Source: an uncultured Spirochaetales bacterium (GTDB lineage: Bacteria; Spirochaetota; Spirochaetia; Treponematales; Treponemataceae). Taken from it: a stretch of DNA of 13,320 nt. How positions within the stretch are numbered: the stretch's first letter is position 1; every line of letters begins with the position of its first letter. Positions 1-7,425 of this stretch are shown piece after piece. Below the pieces are notes generated by a model. The model saw only the letters and a program-made list of their open reading frames with translations. It made no database searches and was not told the DNA's origin. A program made the position numbers and the translations under genes. The stretch is from assembly GCA_946061495.1 (NCBI GenBank), contig CAMGSV010000048.1:1-13320 (forward strand). The letters are read 5' to 3'.

Positions 1-1972
1 AGTCGCACTCAGGATACCGCGTGCAGCCGTAGAATTCCTTGCCCCGTCCCTTTGTCTTTCTGGCCACAATCTCTCCGTCACAGCCAGGGCGGGGACAGCG
101 GGCCAGGGGGATGGAGCGGGTGCTGTAGCACTCAGGAAAACCTGAGCAGGCCAGGAAGAAGCCGAAACGCCCCAGCTTTTTCACCATGGGCCGCCCACAC
201 TTCTCGCAGACCTTGTCCGTCACCTCGTCCATGGTCCCCTTAAAGCTCTCGTGGGTGGCCATGACGTTCTCCACCTTGTCCCGGAAGGGAAAGAAGAAGT
301 CCCCCAGCATCTTTGACCACTGGACCTTGTCATCTTCAATCTCGTCCAGCTCCGTCTCCACCCGGGCGGTGAAATTCTCGTTCACCACCTCCGGGAAGGA
401 CTCCACCAGGATGTCGTTTATCATGCGGCCCAACTGGGTGGGCACCAGCTGCTTGTTGCTGCGGGTGACGTAGTAGCGGTCCAGCAGCACGGAGATGATG
501 GGTGCGTAGGTGGAGGGGCGACCAATGCCCTTCTCCTCCAGAGTCTTGACGATGGAGGCGTCAGTGTAGCGGGCAGGCCCCTGGGTAAAGTGCTGCTCAG
601 GATAGAACTTCTGGGCCGACAGCTCCTCCCCCACCTTCAAGGAGGGCAGGGAACCGGTGGCATCCTCCTTGGAGGACAACACCTTGATAACCTTGTAAAA
701 GCCCTTGTCCACCACCTTGCTGGCAGACACCCGAAAGAGGGCATTGCCCGCCTTGATGTCCACACTGGTGGTGCGGGACTTGGCATTGTTCATCTGGCTG
801 GAGACAAAACGCTCCCAAATGATGGTGTACAGCCGCAGCTGGTCTCGGGTGAGGTAGTCCTTCACGGAGTCAGGTGTGTAGGCGGTGTAGGTCGGGCGGA
901 TTCCCTCGTGGGCATCCTGGGCCTTCTTGCCCACGGTATACTCGATGGGCTGGGAAGGCAGCTCGGCGGGAAAATGCTCAGACAACCACGCGCGTACATC
1001 CTCGATGGCAGTCTGGGAGATGCGCACGGAGTCAGTACGCATGTAGGTGATAAGACCTACACGGGTGGAACCAATGTTCACGCCCTCGTAGAGCTGCTGG
1101 GCAATCTGCATGGTCTTGCGGGAGGTGAAGCCCAACCGATTCGCCGCCGCCTGCTGCAGCTTTGAGGTGGTGAAGGGCGGCTTGGGGCGCACCGTCTTGT
1201 CGGTGGCCTTGATGTCCACCACCTGGCAAGTCTCGCTGCCAATCTCATCGATGATGACTTGAACCGATTTCTCATTGGGCAGCTCCGGCTTCTTGTCCTG
1301 GTACTGCACCAGTTGGGCAGTGAACTTGGACTTCCCCTTGATGAAGTCGGCATCCAGGCTCCAGTACTCGTCGGGGATGAATTCCTCCACCTCCCGCTCC
1401 CGCTCGCAGATAAGCCGCAGGGCCACCGACTGAACCCGCCCAGCGGAAAGGCCGTTTTTCACCTTCTTCCACAGCAGGGGAGACAGGTTGTAGCCCACCA
1501 ACCTGTCCAGGATACGGCGAGCCTTTTGGGCGTTCACCTTGGACTCGTCAATGTCGGCGGGAGACTTCACCGCCTCGTTGATGGCCTGGGGCGTAATCTC
1601 ATTGAAAACAATCCGCTTGATGGGAGCGGTGGTCTTTCCGTCAAAGGCCTGACGAAGATGCCAGGCGATGGATTCACCCTCACGGTCATTATCGCTTGCC
1701 AGCAGCACCTCGTCTGCCTTCTTGGCATCCTTCTGCAGCTCCCGCAAGAGTTTTGCCCGTCCCCGGACGGTGATGTACTCAGGATTGAAGCCATTGTCCA
1801 CATCAATGGCCATCCTTGATTTTGGCAGGTCGATGAGATGGCCCATGGAAGCCTTCACGGTATACCCGGAGCCAAGATATTTTTCTATTGTCTTTGCCTT
1901 TGCCGGAGACTCCACAATCACCAGCGTTTCCTTCTTCTTTTTCTTCTTGGCAGTCCCTTTTGTTTCAGCCAT
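1..1972 (-). CDS. topA: DNA topoisomerase I (type IA), C-terminus cut by window edge
   Basis: Relaxes negatively supercoiled DNA by passing a strand through a transient single-strand break. 657 codons are visible; the 3' end lies off the left edge. After an N-terminal lysine run (residues 9-14) comes the Toprim domain, with VESPAKAKT (Glu21) and the metal-binding SDNDREGE motif (Asp94, Asp96, Glu98). The active-site motif GLITYMRTDSVR places the catalytic tyrosine at residue 310. The C-terminal region carries two complete tetra-cysteine zinc fingers (Cys589/592/609/615 and Cys626/631/650/656), the usual tail of bacterial TopA, so probably little is missing. The ATG at 1972 lies one base after the dprA stop and has an AGAGG-like ribosome site inside the end of dprA, which points to translational coupling. 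Identification is near certain. Confidence 0.97.
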   Translation of the reverse strand, partial: MAETKGTAKKKKKKETLVIVESPAKAKTIEKYLGSGYTVKASMGHLIDLPKSRMAIDVDNGFNPEYITVRGRAKLLRELQKDAKKADEVLLASDNDREGESIAWHLRQAFDGKTTAPIKRIVFNEITPQAINEAVKSPADIDESKVNAQKARRILDRLVGYNLSPLLWKKVKNGLSAGRVQSVALRLICEREREVEEFIPDEYWSLDADFIKGKSKFTAQLVQYQDKKPELPNEKSVQVIIDEIGSETCQVVDIKATDKTVRPKPPFTTSKLQQAAANRLGFTSRKTMQIAQQLYEGVNIGSTRVGLITYMRTDSVRISQTAIEDVRAWLSEHFPAELPSQPIEYTVGKKAQDAHEGIRPTYTAYTPDSVKDYLTRDQLRLYTIIWERFVSSQMNNAKSRTTSVDIKAGNALFRVSASKVVDKGFYKVIKVLSSKEDATGSLPSLKVGEELSAQKFYPEQHFTQGPARYTDASIVKTLEEKGIGRPSTYAPIISVLLDRYYVTRSNKQLVPTQLGRMINDILVESFPEVVNENFTARVETELDEIEDDKVQWSKMLGDFFFPFRDKVENVMATHESFKGTMDEVTDKVCEKCGRPMVKKLGRFGFFLACSGFPECYSTRSIPLARCPRPGCDGEIVARKTKGRGKEFYGCTRYPECD

Positions 1973-1973
1973 A

Positions 1974-2951
1974 TCAACCTCTAAAAAATAATTGTTTTTC
2001 TTGTCTGCAATGTCGTACCGAAGCTGACTTGCCGTTCGTTCCAGAAATCGGCACCCCTTCCCCATTGCTGCCGCCGGGGGGAGCGGAAAAAAACCGCTCG
2101 TACTCCTCCAGAGAACTGATGACGGGAGCACCGTCGGCACGATAGCGTTCCATGCCCTGGCAGCACCGCTGGTCCCTCATGCCGGCAGCCATCAGGTACA
2201 CGTCACGTCCCTGTTCCAGGGCAAACTCCGCCGTAATGAGGGCCCCCGACTTTTCCGGGGCAGCGGCCACCACCGTCACCGGGGACAGGGCCGCAATAAT
2301 CCTGTTCCGCTGGGGAAAGCGGAATTTCTCCGCAGGCACTCCCGGCAGGTACTCCGACAACAGGCAGCCCCCACGCTCAAGCATGGTGGCCGCCAGCTTC
2401 TTGTGGCTCAGGGGAACCACACCGTCAGCACCGCAGGGCAGCACCGCCACCGTCTTCCCCTCACCCGCCAAGGCTCCCTTGTGGACGGCGGCATCAATTC
2501 CGAAGGCCAGGCCAGACACCATGGTGTAGCCAGCTCCTGCCGCCTCCCGTGAAAACTCAAAGGCAGCCAAGGCGGCCTCCTGACTCGGCTTGCGGGTTCC
2601 CACCACAGAGATGCAGGGCTCACGAACCGCCGCCACATTCCCTCGGTAAAACAGCAGGTAGGGAGGATCGAACATCTCCGCCACCATGGCAGGATAGTCC
2701 AGATGATGATGGACCAGGGCCCCAATGCCATAGACCTCCATCAGCTTCAGGCTCCTTTCCGCCATGGCCTGGCAGTCCTCCCCCCTCCACCAGCGGGAAC
2801 GTATTCTTCTTCCCACCATGGAGGAAATATCTTCTATTGAAAGTACTGCAAGGTCGCCGATAGTGTCAAGTTTTTTTTCAAGAATTACCTTTTCTCTAAA
2901 AGATAAAAAATTGAGGGCGCTAATGGCCAAGATGAGAAGGCTATCCCGCAT
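1974..2951 (-). CDS. dprA: DNA processing protein DprA (Smf)
   Basis: DprA binds single-stranded DNA and loads RecA on it, chiefly in natural transformation; it is also kept by species not known to transform. The protein has 325 residues. An N-terminal helical SAM/HhH-like part (about 1-85) precedes a Rossmann-like fold (about 95-285). Visible family motifs are SVVGTRKPS (115-123), SGLAFGIDAAVH (146-157), FPQRNRIIAALS (212-223) and SGALITAEFALEQGRDVY (235-252). The stretch after that (VYLMAAGMRDQRCC) departs from the common VPG-rich loop. The tail after residue 290 is short and has no obvious C-terminal winged-helix domain. The frame stays open upstream to 3107, but the ATG at 2951 fits homologues and leaves only an 11-base overlap with the preceding lipoprotein gene. 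An A8 run lies near codon 26. Confidence 0.95.
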   Translation of the reverse strand: MRDSLLILAISALNFLSFREKVILEKKLDTIGDLAVLSIEDISSMVGRRIRSRWWRGEDCQAMAERSLKLMEVYGIGALVHHHLDYPAMVAEMFDPPYLLFYRGNVAAVREPCISVVGTRKPSQEAALAAFEFSREAAGAGYTMVSGLAFGIDAAVHKGALAGEGKTVAVLPCGADGVVPLSHKKLAATMLERGGCLLSEYLPGVPAEKFRFPQRNRIIAALSPVTVVAAAPEKSGALITAEFALEQGRDVYLMAAGMRDQRCCQGMERYRADGAPVISSLEEYERFFSAPPGGSNGEGVPISGTNGKSASVRHCRQEKQLFFRG

Positions 2952-3696
2952 AGGCTGTTTCCAGCACCTGCCGCTTGTTCGCCTCAGCCTGGGCCTTCTT
3001 CTCACTGGAGGTGGTGGTGGTAATGATTCTATCATAGATCTCCACTGCCCGTTCATACTCATAGGTCTGGTAATAGGCATTGGCCAGCAGGAACAGCCCG
3101 TCCACATTCTTCTTTTCTATCTCCGCCAAGGTCTCCAGATAAGGAATGGCCTTTCCCGGCTCGTCTAGCTCGAACACGTAGAGGACCCCGATGCCGTAGA
3201 GGGCCCGAGCATACTTGTCGTCAAGCTTCAGGGCCTGGAGATATGCTGACTCAGCCAGCTTCAAGTAATTGAATTTCTGGGCGGTGGAACCAGTGGCGGC
3301 ATAATCAAGCGCCTGGTTCGCCATATAGCCTGCACAGACCGCCACGTAATAGTACAGATTTGGATTGGCAGGATAGTACGTGGTGGCCTTTCTGAAGGCC
3401 TCCAGCGCCTCGCCGTACATCTGGTTGTCAAGGTAGCGGGAACCCAGCATCTTGTACCAAATGCCAATCTGCTGGTTTGCCTGAACCATATCCTCCACCC
3501 GGGCCTGGTACTTCTGGATGGCATCCTTCAGCTCGGCCTCGGTGGTGGGACTGGAAACCCCCTCCTCCAAAGCCTGCATCCGCTTGATTGTCTTGGCATT
3601 CGTTCCCAGACCACAGCTGGAAAACAGGAGCACCACCAGTACAGCCACCGTTGCAGGAATCACTGGGATGCAGGTGCATTTATTTCTCTTCTTCAT
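2941..3696 (-). CDS. TPR-repeat lipoprotein, function unknown
   Basis: A 251-residue predicted lipoprotein. The N-terminus is basic (MKKRNK), followed by a hydrophobic stretch (about 10-24) and a spirochaete-style lipobox LFSSC with the acylated cysteine at residue 28, so it should be anchored to a membrane facing the periplasm. The rest is helical with tetratricopeptide-like repeats: around 77-110 (YKMLGSRYLDNQMYGEALEAF), around 145-195 (AYLQALKLDDKYARALYGIG) and around 197-228 (LFLLANAYYQTYEYERAVEIY). TPR proteins are scaffolds for protein contacts; the partner cannot be read from sequence. The ATG overlaps the recombinase stop as ATGA, and the end overlaps dprA by 11 bases, so it is translated with recombination and topology genes. 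A place in envelope or division complexes is conceivable because it is in the dcw operon, but this is inference. Confidence 0.88.
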   Translation of the reverse strand: MKKRNKCTCIPVIPATVAVLVVLLFSSCGLGTNAKTIKRMQALEEGVSSPTTEAELKDAIQKYQARVEDMVQANQQIGIWYKMLGSRYLDNQMYGEALEAFRKATTYYPANPNLYYYVAVCAGYMANQALDYAATGSTAQKFNYLKLAESAYLQALKLDDKYARALYGIGVLYVFELDEPGKAIPYLETLAEIEKKNVDGLFLLANAYYQTYEYERAVEIYDRIITTTTSSEKKAQAEANKRQVLETAYAG

Positions 3697-4688
3697 TTTG
3701 AACCTCCGGGAAAAAATTCCTTATGATATAAGTGTAATTCATCGTTTTCAACATGTGTATAAATCTGGGTGGTAGAAAGGTCGGAATGCCCCAAAAGCTC
3801 CTGCACCGAACGCAGGTCCGCCCCGCCGGACAAGAGGTGGGTGGCAAAGGAGTGGCGCAGGGTGTGGACCTTAGCGGTAACGCCAGAAAGAGCCTCCAGC
3901 TCCTGGAACCGCTTCCAGATGCCCTTTCGGGACAGGGGCTGGCCACGATAGTTCACAAAGACCTCCGCCACCTGACGGCTTCCCAGAATGGCAGGACGCC
4001 CCTCCTGAATCCACAGGGAAAGCCAGTGGTGGGCGGCATCACCAAAGGGAAGAATCCGCTCCTTGCTGCCCTTTCCCAGCACAATCAAAAGCCGCTCCGG
4101 CAGATGGACGTTGGCCATCAAAAGCCCCGCCACCTCGCTGATTCTCAGGCCACAGGAATACACCAGCTCGAACAAGGCCCTATCCCGCAGTCCCAGGGGA
4201 TCGCTGGTGTCGATGGCAGCCAGCAGGGCATCCACCTGCTCCACAGACAGCACCCGAGGCAATGCACGGCGAATCTTCGGCCGCTCCACCAGCTGCACCA
4301 GATTCTCCTGCCAAATGCCCTGCTCCACCAAGAAGGAGCCGAAGGAGCGAAGAGCGGACACATCCTTGGCCACCGTCAGCTGATCCATGTCCCGGGTGGT
4401 GCGCCAAATCAGGTAGTCCATCACGTCCTGCACCACCAGCTCAGAAAGGACGGCGGACACATCGCATCCCCCGGAAGTTTCCCCGCCGGAGCGGCTCCTT
4501 CCCAGCCAGTGGAGAAACGCCTCCACGGAGGTCTTGTAGGTCTGTGCTGTCAGTCGAGCCTTACGATCCACAGCCAATAGTTGAGAAAAATAACGGCGAA
4601 GGAGCTGTTCTCCTCCAGCGAGAGGAAAGAAAGCATCCTCCCCCTCCAATGGAGGACAAGAACTAGAAGAGGCCGGAATAGTAGCCAT
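3693..4688 (-). CDS. xerC/xerD: XerC/XerD-type tyrosine recombinase
   Basis: Site-specific recombinase of the Xer family, which resolves chromosome dimers at dif during division. It has 331 residues, slightly longer than the usual 295-310 because of a Ser/Pro-rich N-terminal extension (about 1-25) and a Gly/Ser-rich insert near 64-78. The N-terminal SAM-like DNA-binding domain spans about 26-130. All six catalytic positions are present in the C-terminal domain: Arg182 (CGLRISEV), Lys206 (GKGSKER), His275 and Arg278 (HTLRHSFATHLL), His301 (LGHSDLSTTQIY) and the nucleophile Tyr310. The ATG is 8 bases after the ftsZ stop with only a weak AAGAG upstream, so translation probably depends on ftsZ. 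The end overlaps the lipoprotein ATG (ATGA). Sequence alone does not separate XerC from XerD or from CodV-type naming; dif is not in the window. Confidence 0.93.
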   Translation of the reverse strand: MATIPASSSSCPPLEGEDAFFPLAGGEQLLRRYFSQLLAVDRKARLTAQTYKTSVEAFLHWLGRSRSGGETSGGCDVSAVLSELVVQDVMDYLIWRTTRDMDQLTVAKDVSALRSFGSFLVEQGIWQENLVQLVERPKIRRALPRVLSVEQVDALLAAIDTSDPLGLRDRALFELVYSCGLRISEVAGLLMANVHLPERLLIVLGKGSKERILPFGDAAHHWLSLWIQEGRPAILGSRQVAEVFVNYRGQPLSRKGIWKRFQELEALSGVTAKVHTLRHSFATHLLSGGADLRSVQELLGHSDLSTTQIYTHVENDELHLYHKEFFPGGSK

Positions 4689-4696
4689 GGAGGCTC

Positions 4697-6070
4697 TTAG
4701 TCTCCCAACTGGATTCTATTTCGTAGATACGGCGGAATCTTCAGGTCATTGGAGGATGGAACAGGTCCAGTACCGCCAAGATTCAATCCTCCTGCACCAG
4801 GATTTCCACTCTCTGTCCTGGGAGTGGAGGCTGCCACACTAGTTCCTTGTGGCTTAGGCTGGAACTGAGACTGGGGATGGGGATGGGATACGGGAGGGCG
4901 CACCGGCACCTCCTGTTTGGGAGGCTGGGCAACGGCTCCACCTGAAAAAGAATCCTGGGGAACAGCCTGGCGCCGTTCAACTCCATTTCTGGATGCAAGC
5001 GTTGGCTTCTGCAGCTTCTCGAAATCGCTTATCGGGATAGTATTGGTAGTATCCAATTCCACAGAAGAAACAGGCTTCATTTCCACTGGCTCTGAATGAG
5101 CAGAATTAAAACCCGTCGCAATGACAGTGACAGAAACTGTTCCGTCCATGGCAGGATCCACCACGTGGCCATAGAAGACGCTTACATCATGATCCGCCGC
5201 AGCCTGAACAATGTTGGCAATCTCGTTGACCTCGTACAGGGTGAAGTCCTCTCCACTGGTAATGTTGATGAGGATGTTCTTGGCACCATCGATGCGGGAG
5301 TCCTCCAGCAGAGGATTGTCGATGGCCTGGGATGCGGCGTCTGAGGCACGGTTTTCTCCGGTACCAACACCAATACCCATGATGGCATCGCCCTTTCCTT
5401 CCATGGTTGTCCTAATATCCATAAAGTCCATGTTGATGAGACCAGTCTTTGTGATGACGTCGGAAATACCCTGGACACCCTGGCGCAATACATCGTCGGC
5501 CTTCAGGAAGGCCTCCTTCACCGGTGTCCTGCGGTCCATTGTTTTCAGCAGGTTCTCGTTGGGGATGACAATGAGGGAGTCCACTTCCTCATGGAGCTTC
5601 TTGATTCCCTCCTCGGCATTGCCGCCCCGTACTCGTCCCTCAAAGTTGAAGGGCCGGGTAACGACACCCACCGTCAGGGCGCCCATCTCCTTGGCAATCC
5701 GTGCCACCACAGGGGCGGCTCCCGTACCAGTGCCACCACCCATACCGGCGGTGACAAAAACCATGTTGGCGCCCTTCAGGGCAGTGATAATATCGTCCTC
5801 GTTCTCCCGGGCGGCGGCCTCCCCCACCTCGGGCTTTCCGCCAGCACCAAGTCCGCCGGTCAGCTTCGATCCGATACCAATCTTTCTGTTGGCCTTGGAG
5901 GAATTCAGAGCCTGCAAGTCTGTATTCACTACAATGAATTCAACATTCTCCAGACCTGACTCAATCATCCTGTTGACGGCATTAGATCCACCGCCACCAC
6001 AACCTACAACCTTGATAACGGTAGGTTTCATCAATGGTTCTGTACTCTCTACAGACAAACCTTCAAGCAT
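4697..6070 (-). CDS. ftsZ: Cell division protein FtsZ
   Basis: Tubulin-like GTPase that polymerises into the Z-ring at the division site. 457 residues from the ATG at 6070. Visible motifs: VVGCGGGGSNAVNRM (21-35), the tubulin signature GGGTGTG (111-117), NFEGRVRGGNAEEGI (142-155) and the T7 synergy loop NMDFMD (213-218, Asp215 and Asp218), which completes the neighbour's GTPase site. A Pro/Gln-rich disordered linker (about 325-440) leads to the conserved C-terminal peptide DLKIPPYLRNRIQ (442-454), which docks FtsA and other anchors. The frame could start at a TTG at 6088, but GGGAGGA sits at the right distance before the ATG at 6070. It follows ftsA by 34 bases and precedes the recombinase gene by 8. 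Confidence 0.98.
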   Translation of the reverse strand: MLEGLSVESTEPLMKPTVIKVVGCGGGGSNAVNRMIESGLENVEFIVVNTDLQALNSSKANRKIGIGSKLTGGLGAGGKPEVGEAAARENEDDIITALKGANMVFVTAGMGGGTGTGAAPVVARIAKEMGALTVGVVTRPFNFEGRVRGGNAEEGIKKLHEEVDSLIVIPNENLLKTMDRRTPVKEAFLKADDVLRQGVQGISDVITKTGLINMDFMDIRTTMEGKGDAIMGIGVGTGENRASDAASQAIDNPLLEDSRIDGAKNILINITSGEDFTLYEVNEIANIVQAAADHDVSVFYGHVVDPAMDGTVSVTVIATGFNSAHSEPVEMKPVSSVELDTTNTIPISDFEKLQKPTLASRNGVERRQAVPQDSFSGGAVAQPPKQEVPVRPPVSHPHPQSQFQPKPQGTSVAASTPRTESGNPGAGGLNLGGTGPVPSSNDLKIPPYLRNRIQLGD

Positions 6071-6072
6071 AT

Positions 6073-6080
6073 ATTCCTCC
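6073..6080 (-). promoter_or_regulatory. Shine-Dalgarno site that sets the ftsZ start
   Basis: GGGAGGA followed by five or six bases and ATG (6070). This is one of the strongest ribosome sites in the window and rules out the in-frame TTG at 6088, which would place it inside the coding region. Confidence 0.75.
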
Positions 6081-6104
6081 CAACCCAAACAATGCTTCTA
6101 TCTA

Positions 6105-7367
6105 TTAGAAAAATTCTTTGAAAACGTCCCCGAGCTTTGAGAAAAAGCTGGTTCTGGACACCTGTTCCTCTTCACCATTATATTTATTGTTCCGCTTTGT
6201 ATCAATACGCTGGCGGGAACGTGCGCTATCCAGCAACAGCCCGATGACAGTGGCATATTCAGGGGTGCGGTACACGTCCACCTTACCACCATAATTGCCA
6301 GGTGTTCCAAGGCGGACTGCCGTTGTCTTGAAAACCTTCTGAGCCAGTTCAGTAATTCCCAGCAGCTGGGCACCACCACCAGTGAGCACCACGTTGCCGG
6401 AAAGCTGGGTGAGCTTTGTCTGCTGGACAATCTCAGCCTTAATCATGTTGAAGATTTCCTCCACTCGAGCCTGGATAATCTGACAAAGCTCGCTACGGGA
6501 AATGGCCTCCGGGCCACGTCCACCAATGCCGGGAATGACCACCTCCTCCACCTCGTCCAGCAGAGGCTCCCAGCAGCAGCCATACTGGATCTTTGTGCTT
6601 TCCGCCGTATCCAGCGAGATTCCCTTCACGTAGGAGATGTCGCTGGTGATGTAGGAACTGCCCACGGGAATAGACAGGGTACAGATGGGAGCACCTCCCA
6701 ACAATACCAATACGTCAGTGGTACCGCCACCCATGTCGATGAGAATAGAACCCAACTCCAGCTCGTCCTCCGTCATCACCGCCTTGGTGGCAGCCAAGGT
6801 CTTCAGCATCATGCTGTCAGCACGATACCCCGCCCTGCTGATGCAATTCTGGATGTTCTTCACGGAGGTGCAGGATGCGGTGATGACATGGGTCTCCACC
6901 TCCAGCTTCACCCCCAGCATGTCCTTGGGATTCTTCACCTGCTCCTGCTTGTCTACGACATAGTACCGTGGCACCACGTGGAGAATCTGACGGTCGGGGG
7001 ATATGGGAACGGAACGAGCCACCTCGATAACCTGAGCCATGTCATTTTCCGTAATTTCCCGAGGAGTTGACCCCTTGCTGCCGGCAACCTGCCCCATGCC
7101 GGTGGCATCCCAGCTTTTGATCTGGACACCACCAATGGCTGAAATGCAGGAATGCACCTCGCAGCCAGAATCCATCTCAGCATCCTCAATGGACTTCCTG
7201 ATGGCCTGCATGGTGGACTCAATATTCACGATGGTGCCATTGCGCAAACCCGGAGAGAGCGTCTTTCCCAAACCGATGATCTGAATCTTGTTGTTATCTG
7301 TGAATTCGCCTATAACTGTCCTGATAAAATGAGAACCGATATCAAGACCGACGACAACATCACTCAA
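6105..7367 (-). CDS. ftsA: Cell division protein FtsA, TTG start
   Basis: Actin-like ATPase that ties FtsZ filaments to the inner membrane and recruits later divisome proteins. 420 residues. Actin-fold motifs: phosphate-1 DVVVGLDIGSHFIRTVIGEF (3-22), phosphate-2 LIDMGGGTTDVLVL (209-222) and the adenosine motif VVLTGGGAQLLGITEL (326-341). The FtsA-specific 1C region lies between about 85 and 160. The last 15 residues (SFFSKLGDVFKEFF) form the amphipathic membrane-targeting helix after a hydrophilic linker (385-405). No ATG exists near the N-terminus. The frame stays open to 7523 inside divIB, but the TTG at 7367 gives MSDVVVGLDIG and has GGGAGG five bases upstream, so I take it as the start. 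It lies 58 bases after divIB and 34 before ftsZ. A rare TTG start and a partly hidden ribosome site may hold FtsA below FtsZ. Confidence 0.95.
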   Translation of the reverse strand: MSDVVVGLDIGSHFIRTVIGEFTDNNKIQIIGLGKTLSPGLRNGTIVNIESTMQAIRKSIEDAEMDSGCEVHSCISAIGGVQIKSWDATGMGQVAGSKGSTPREITENDMAQVIEVARSVPISPDRQILHVVPRYYVVDKQEQVKNPKDMLGVKLEVETHVITASCTSVKNIQNCISRAGYRADSMMLKTLAATKAVMTEDELELGSILIDMGGGTTDVLVLLGGAPICTLSIPVGSSYITSDISYVKGISLDTAESTKIQYGCCWEPLLDEVEEVVIPGIGGRGPEAISRSELCQIIQARVEEIFNMIKAEIVQQTKLTQLSGNVVLTGGGAQLLGITELAQKVFKTTAVRLGTPGNYGGKVDVYRTPEYATVIGLLLDSARSRQRIDTKRNNKYNGEEEQVSRTSFFSKLGDVFKEFF

Positions 7368-7371
7368 AGCT

Positions 7372-7386
7372 ACCTCCCGATACGGG
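7372..7386 (-). promoter_or_regulatory. ftsA ribosome binding site within a small hairpin
   Basis: On the minus strand CCCG-TAT-CGGG can fold (7376-7386), and its 3' arm overlaps the GGGAGG Shine-Dalgarno of ftsA, which precedes the TTG start at 7367. The stem is only 4 base pairs, so the structure is suggestive rather than proven. Confidence 0.4.
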
Positions 7387-7425
7387 CCCCCCAACGTACA
7401 AATGCTGCAGGACCCTCCCCATAAA

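Noticed and set aside
2952..3107. Upstream extension of dprA to 3107
   Set aside because: It would run through the lipoprotein gene in another frame and encodes Pro/Arg-rich sequence unlike DprA.
3753..4580. Plus-strand ORF of 275 codons opposite the recombinase
   Set aside because: Antisense to a gene with all catalytic residues intact; His/Gln/Gly-rich low-complexity translation.
6071..6088. TTG at 6088 as ftsZ start
   Set aside because: It would put the strong GGGAGGA ribosome site inside the coding sequence, and the extra six residues do not resemble FtsZ.
5211..6140. Plus-strand ORF of 309 codons opposite ftsZ
   Set aside because: Antisense shadow of ftsZ; composition is rich in Ser/Pro/Arg with no domain features.
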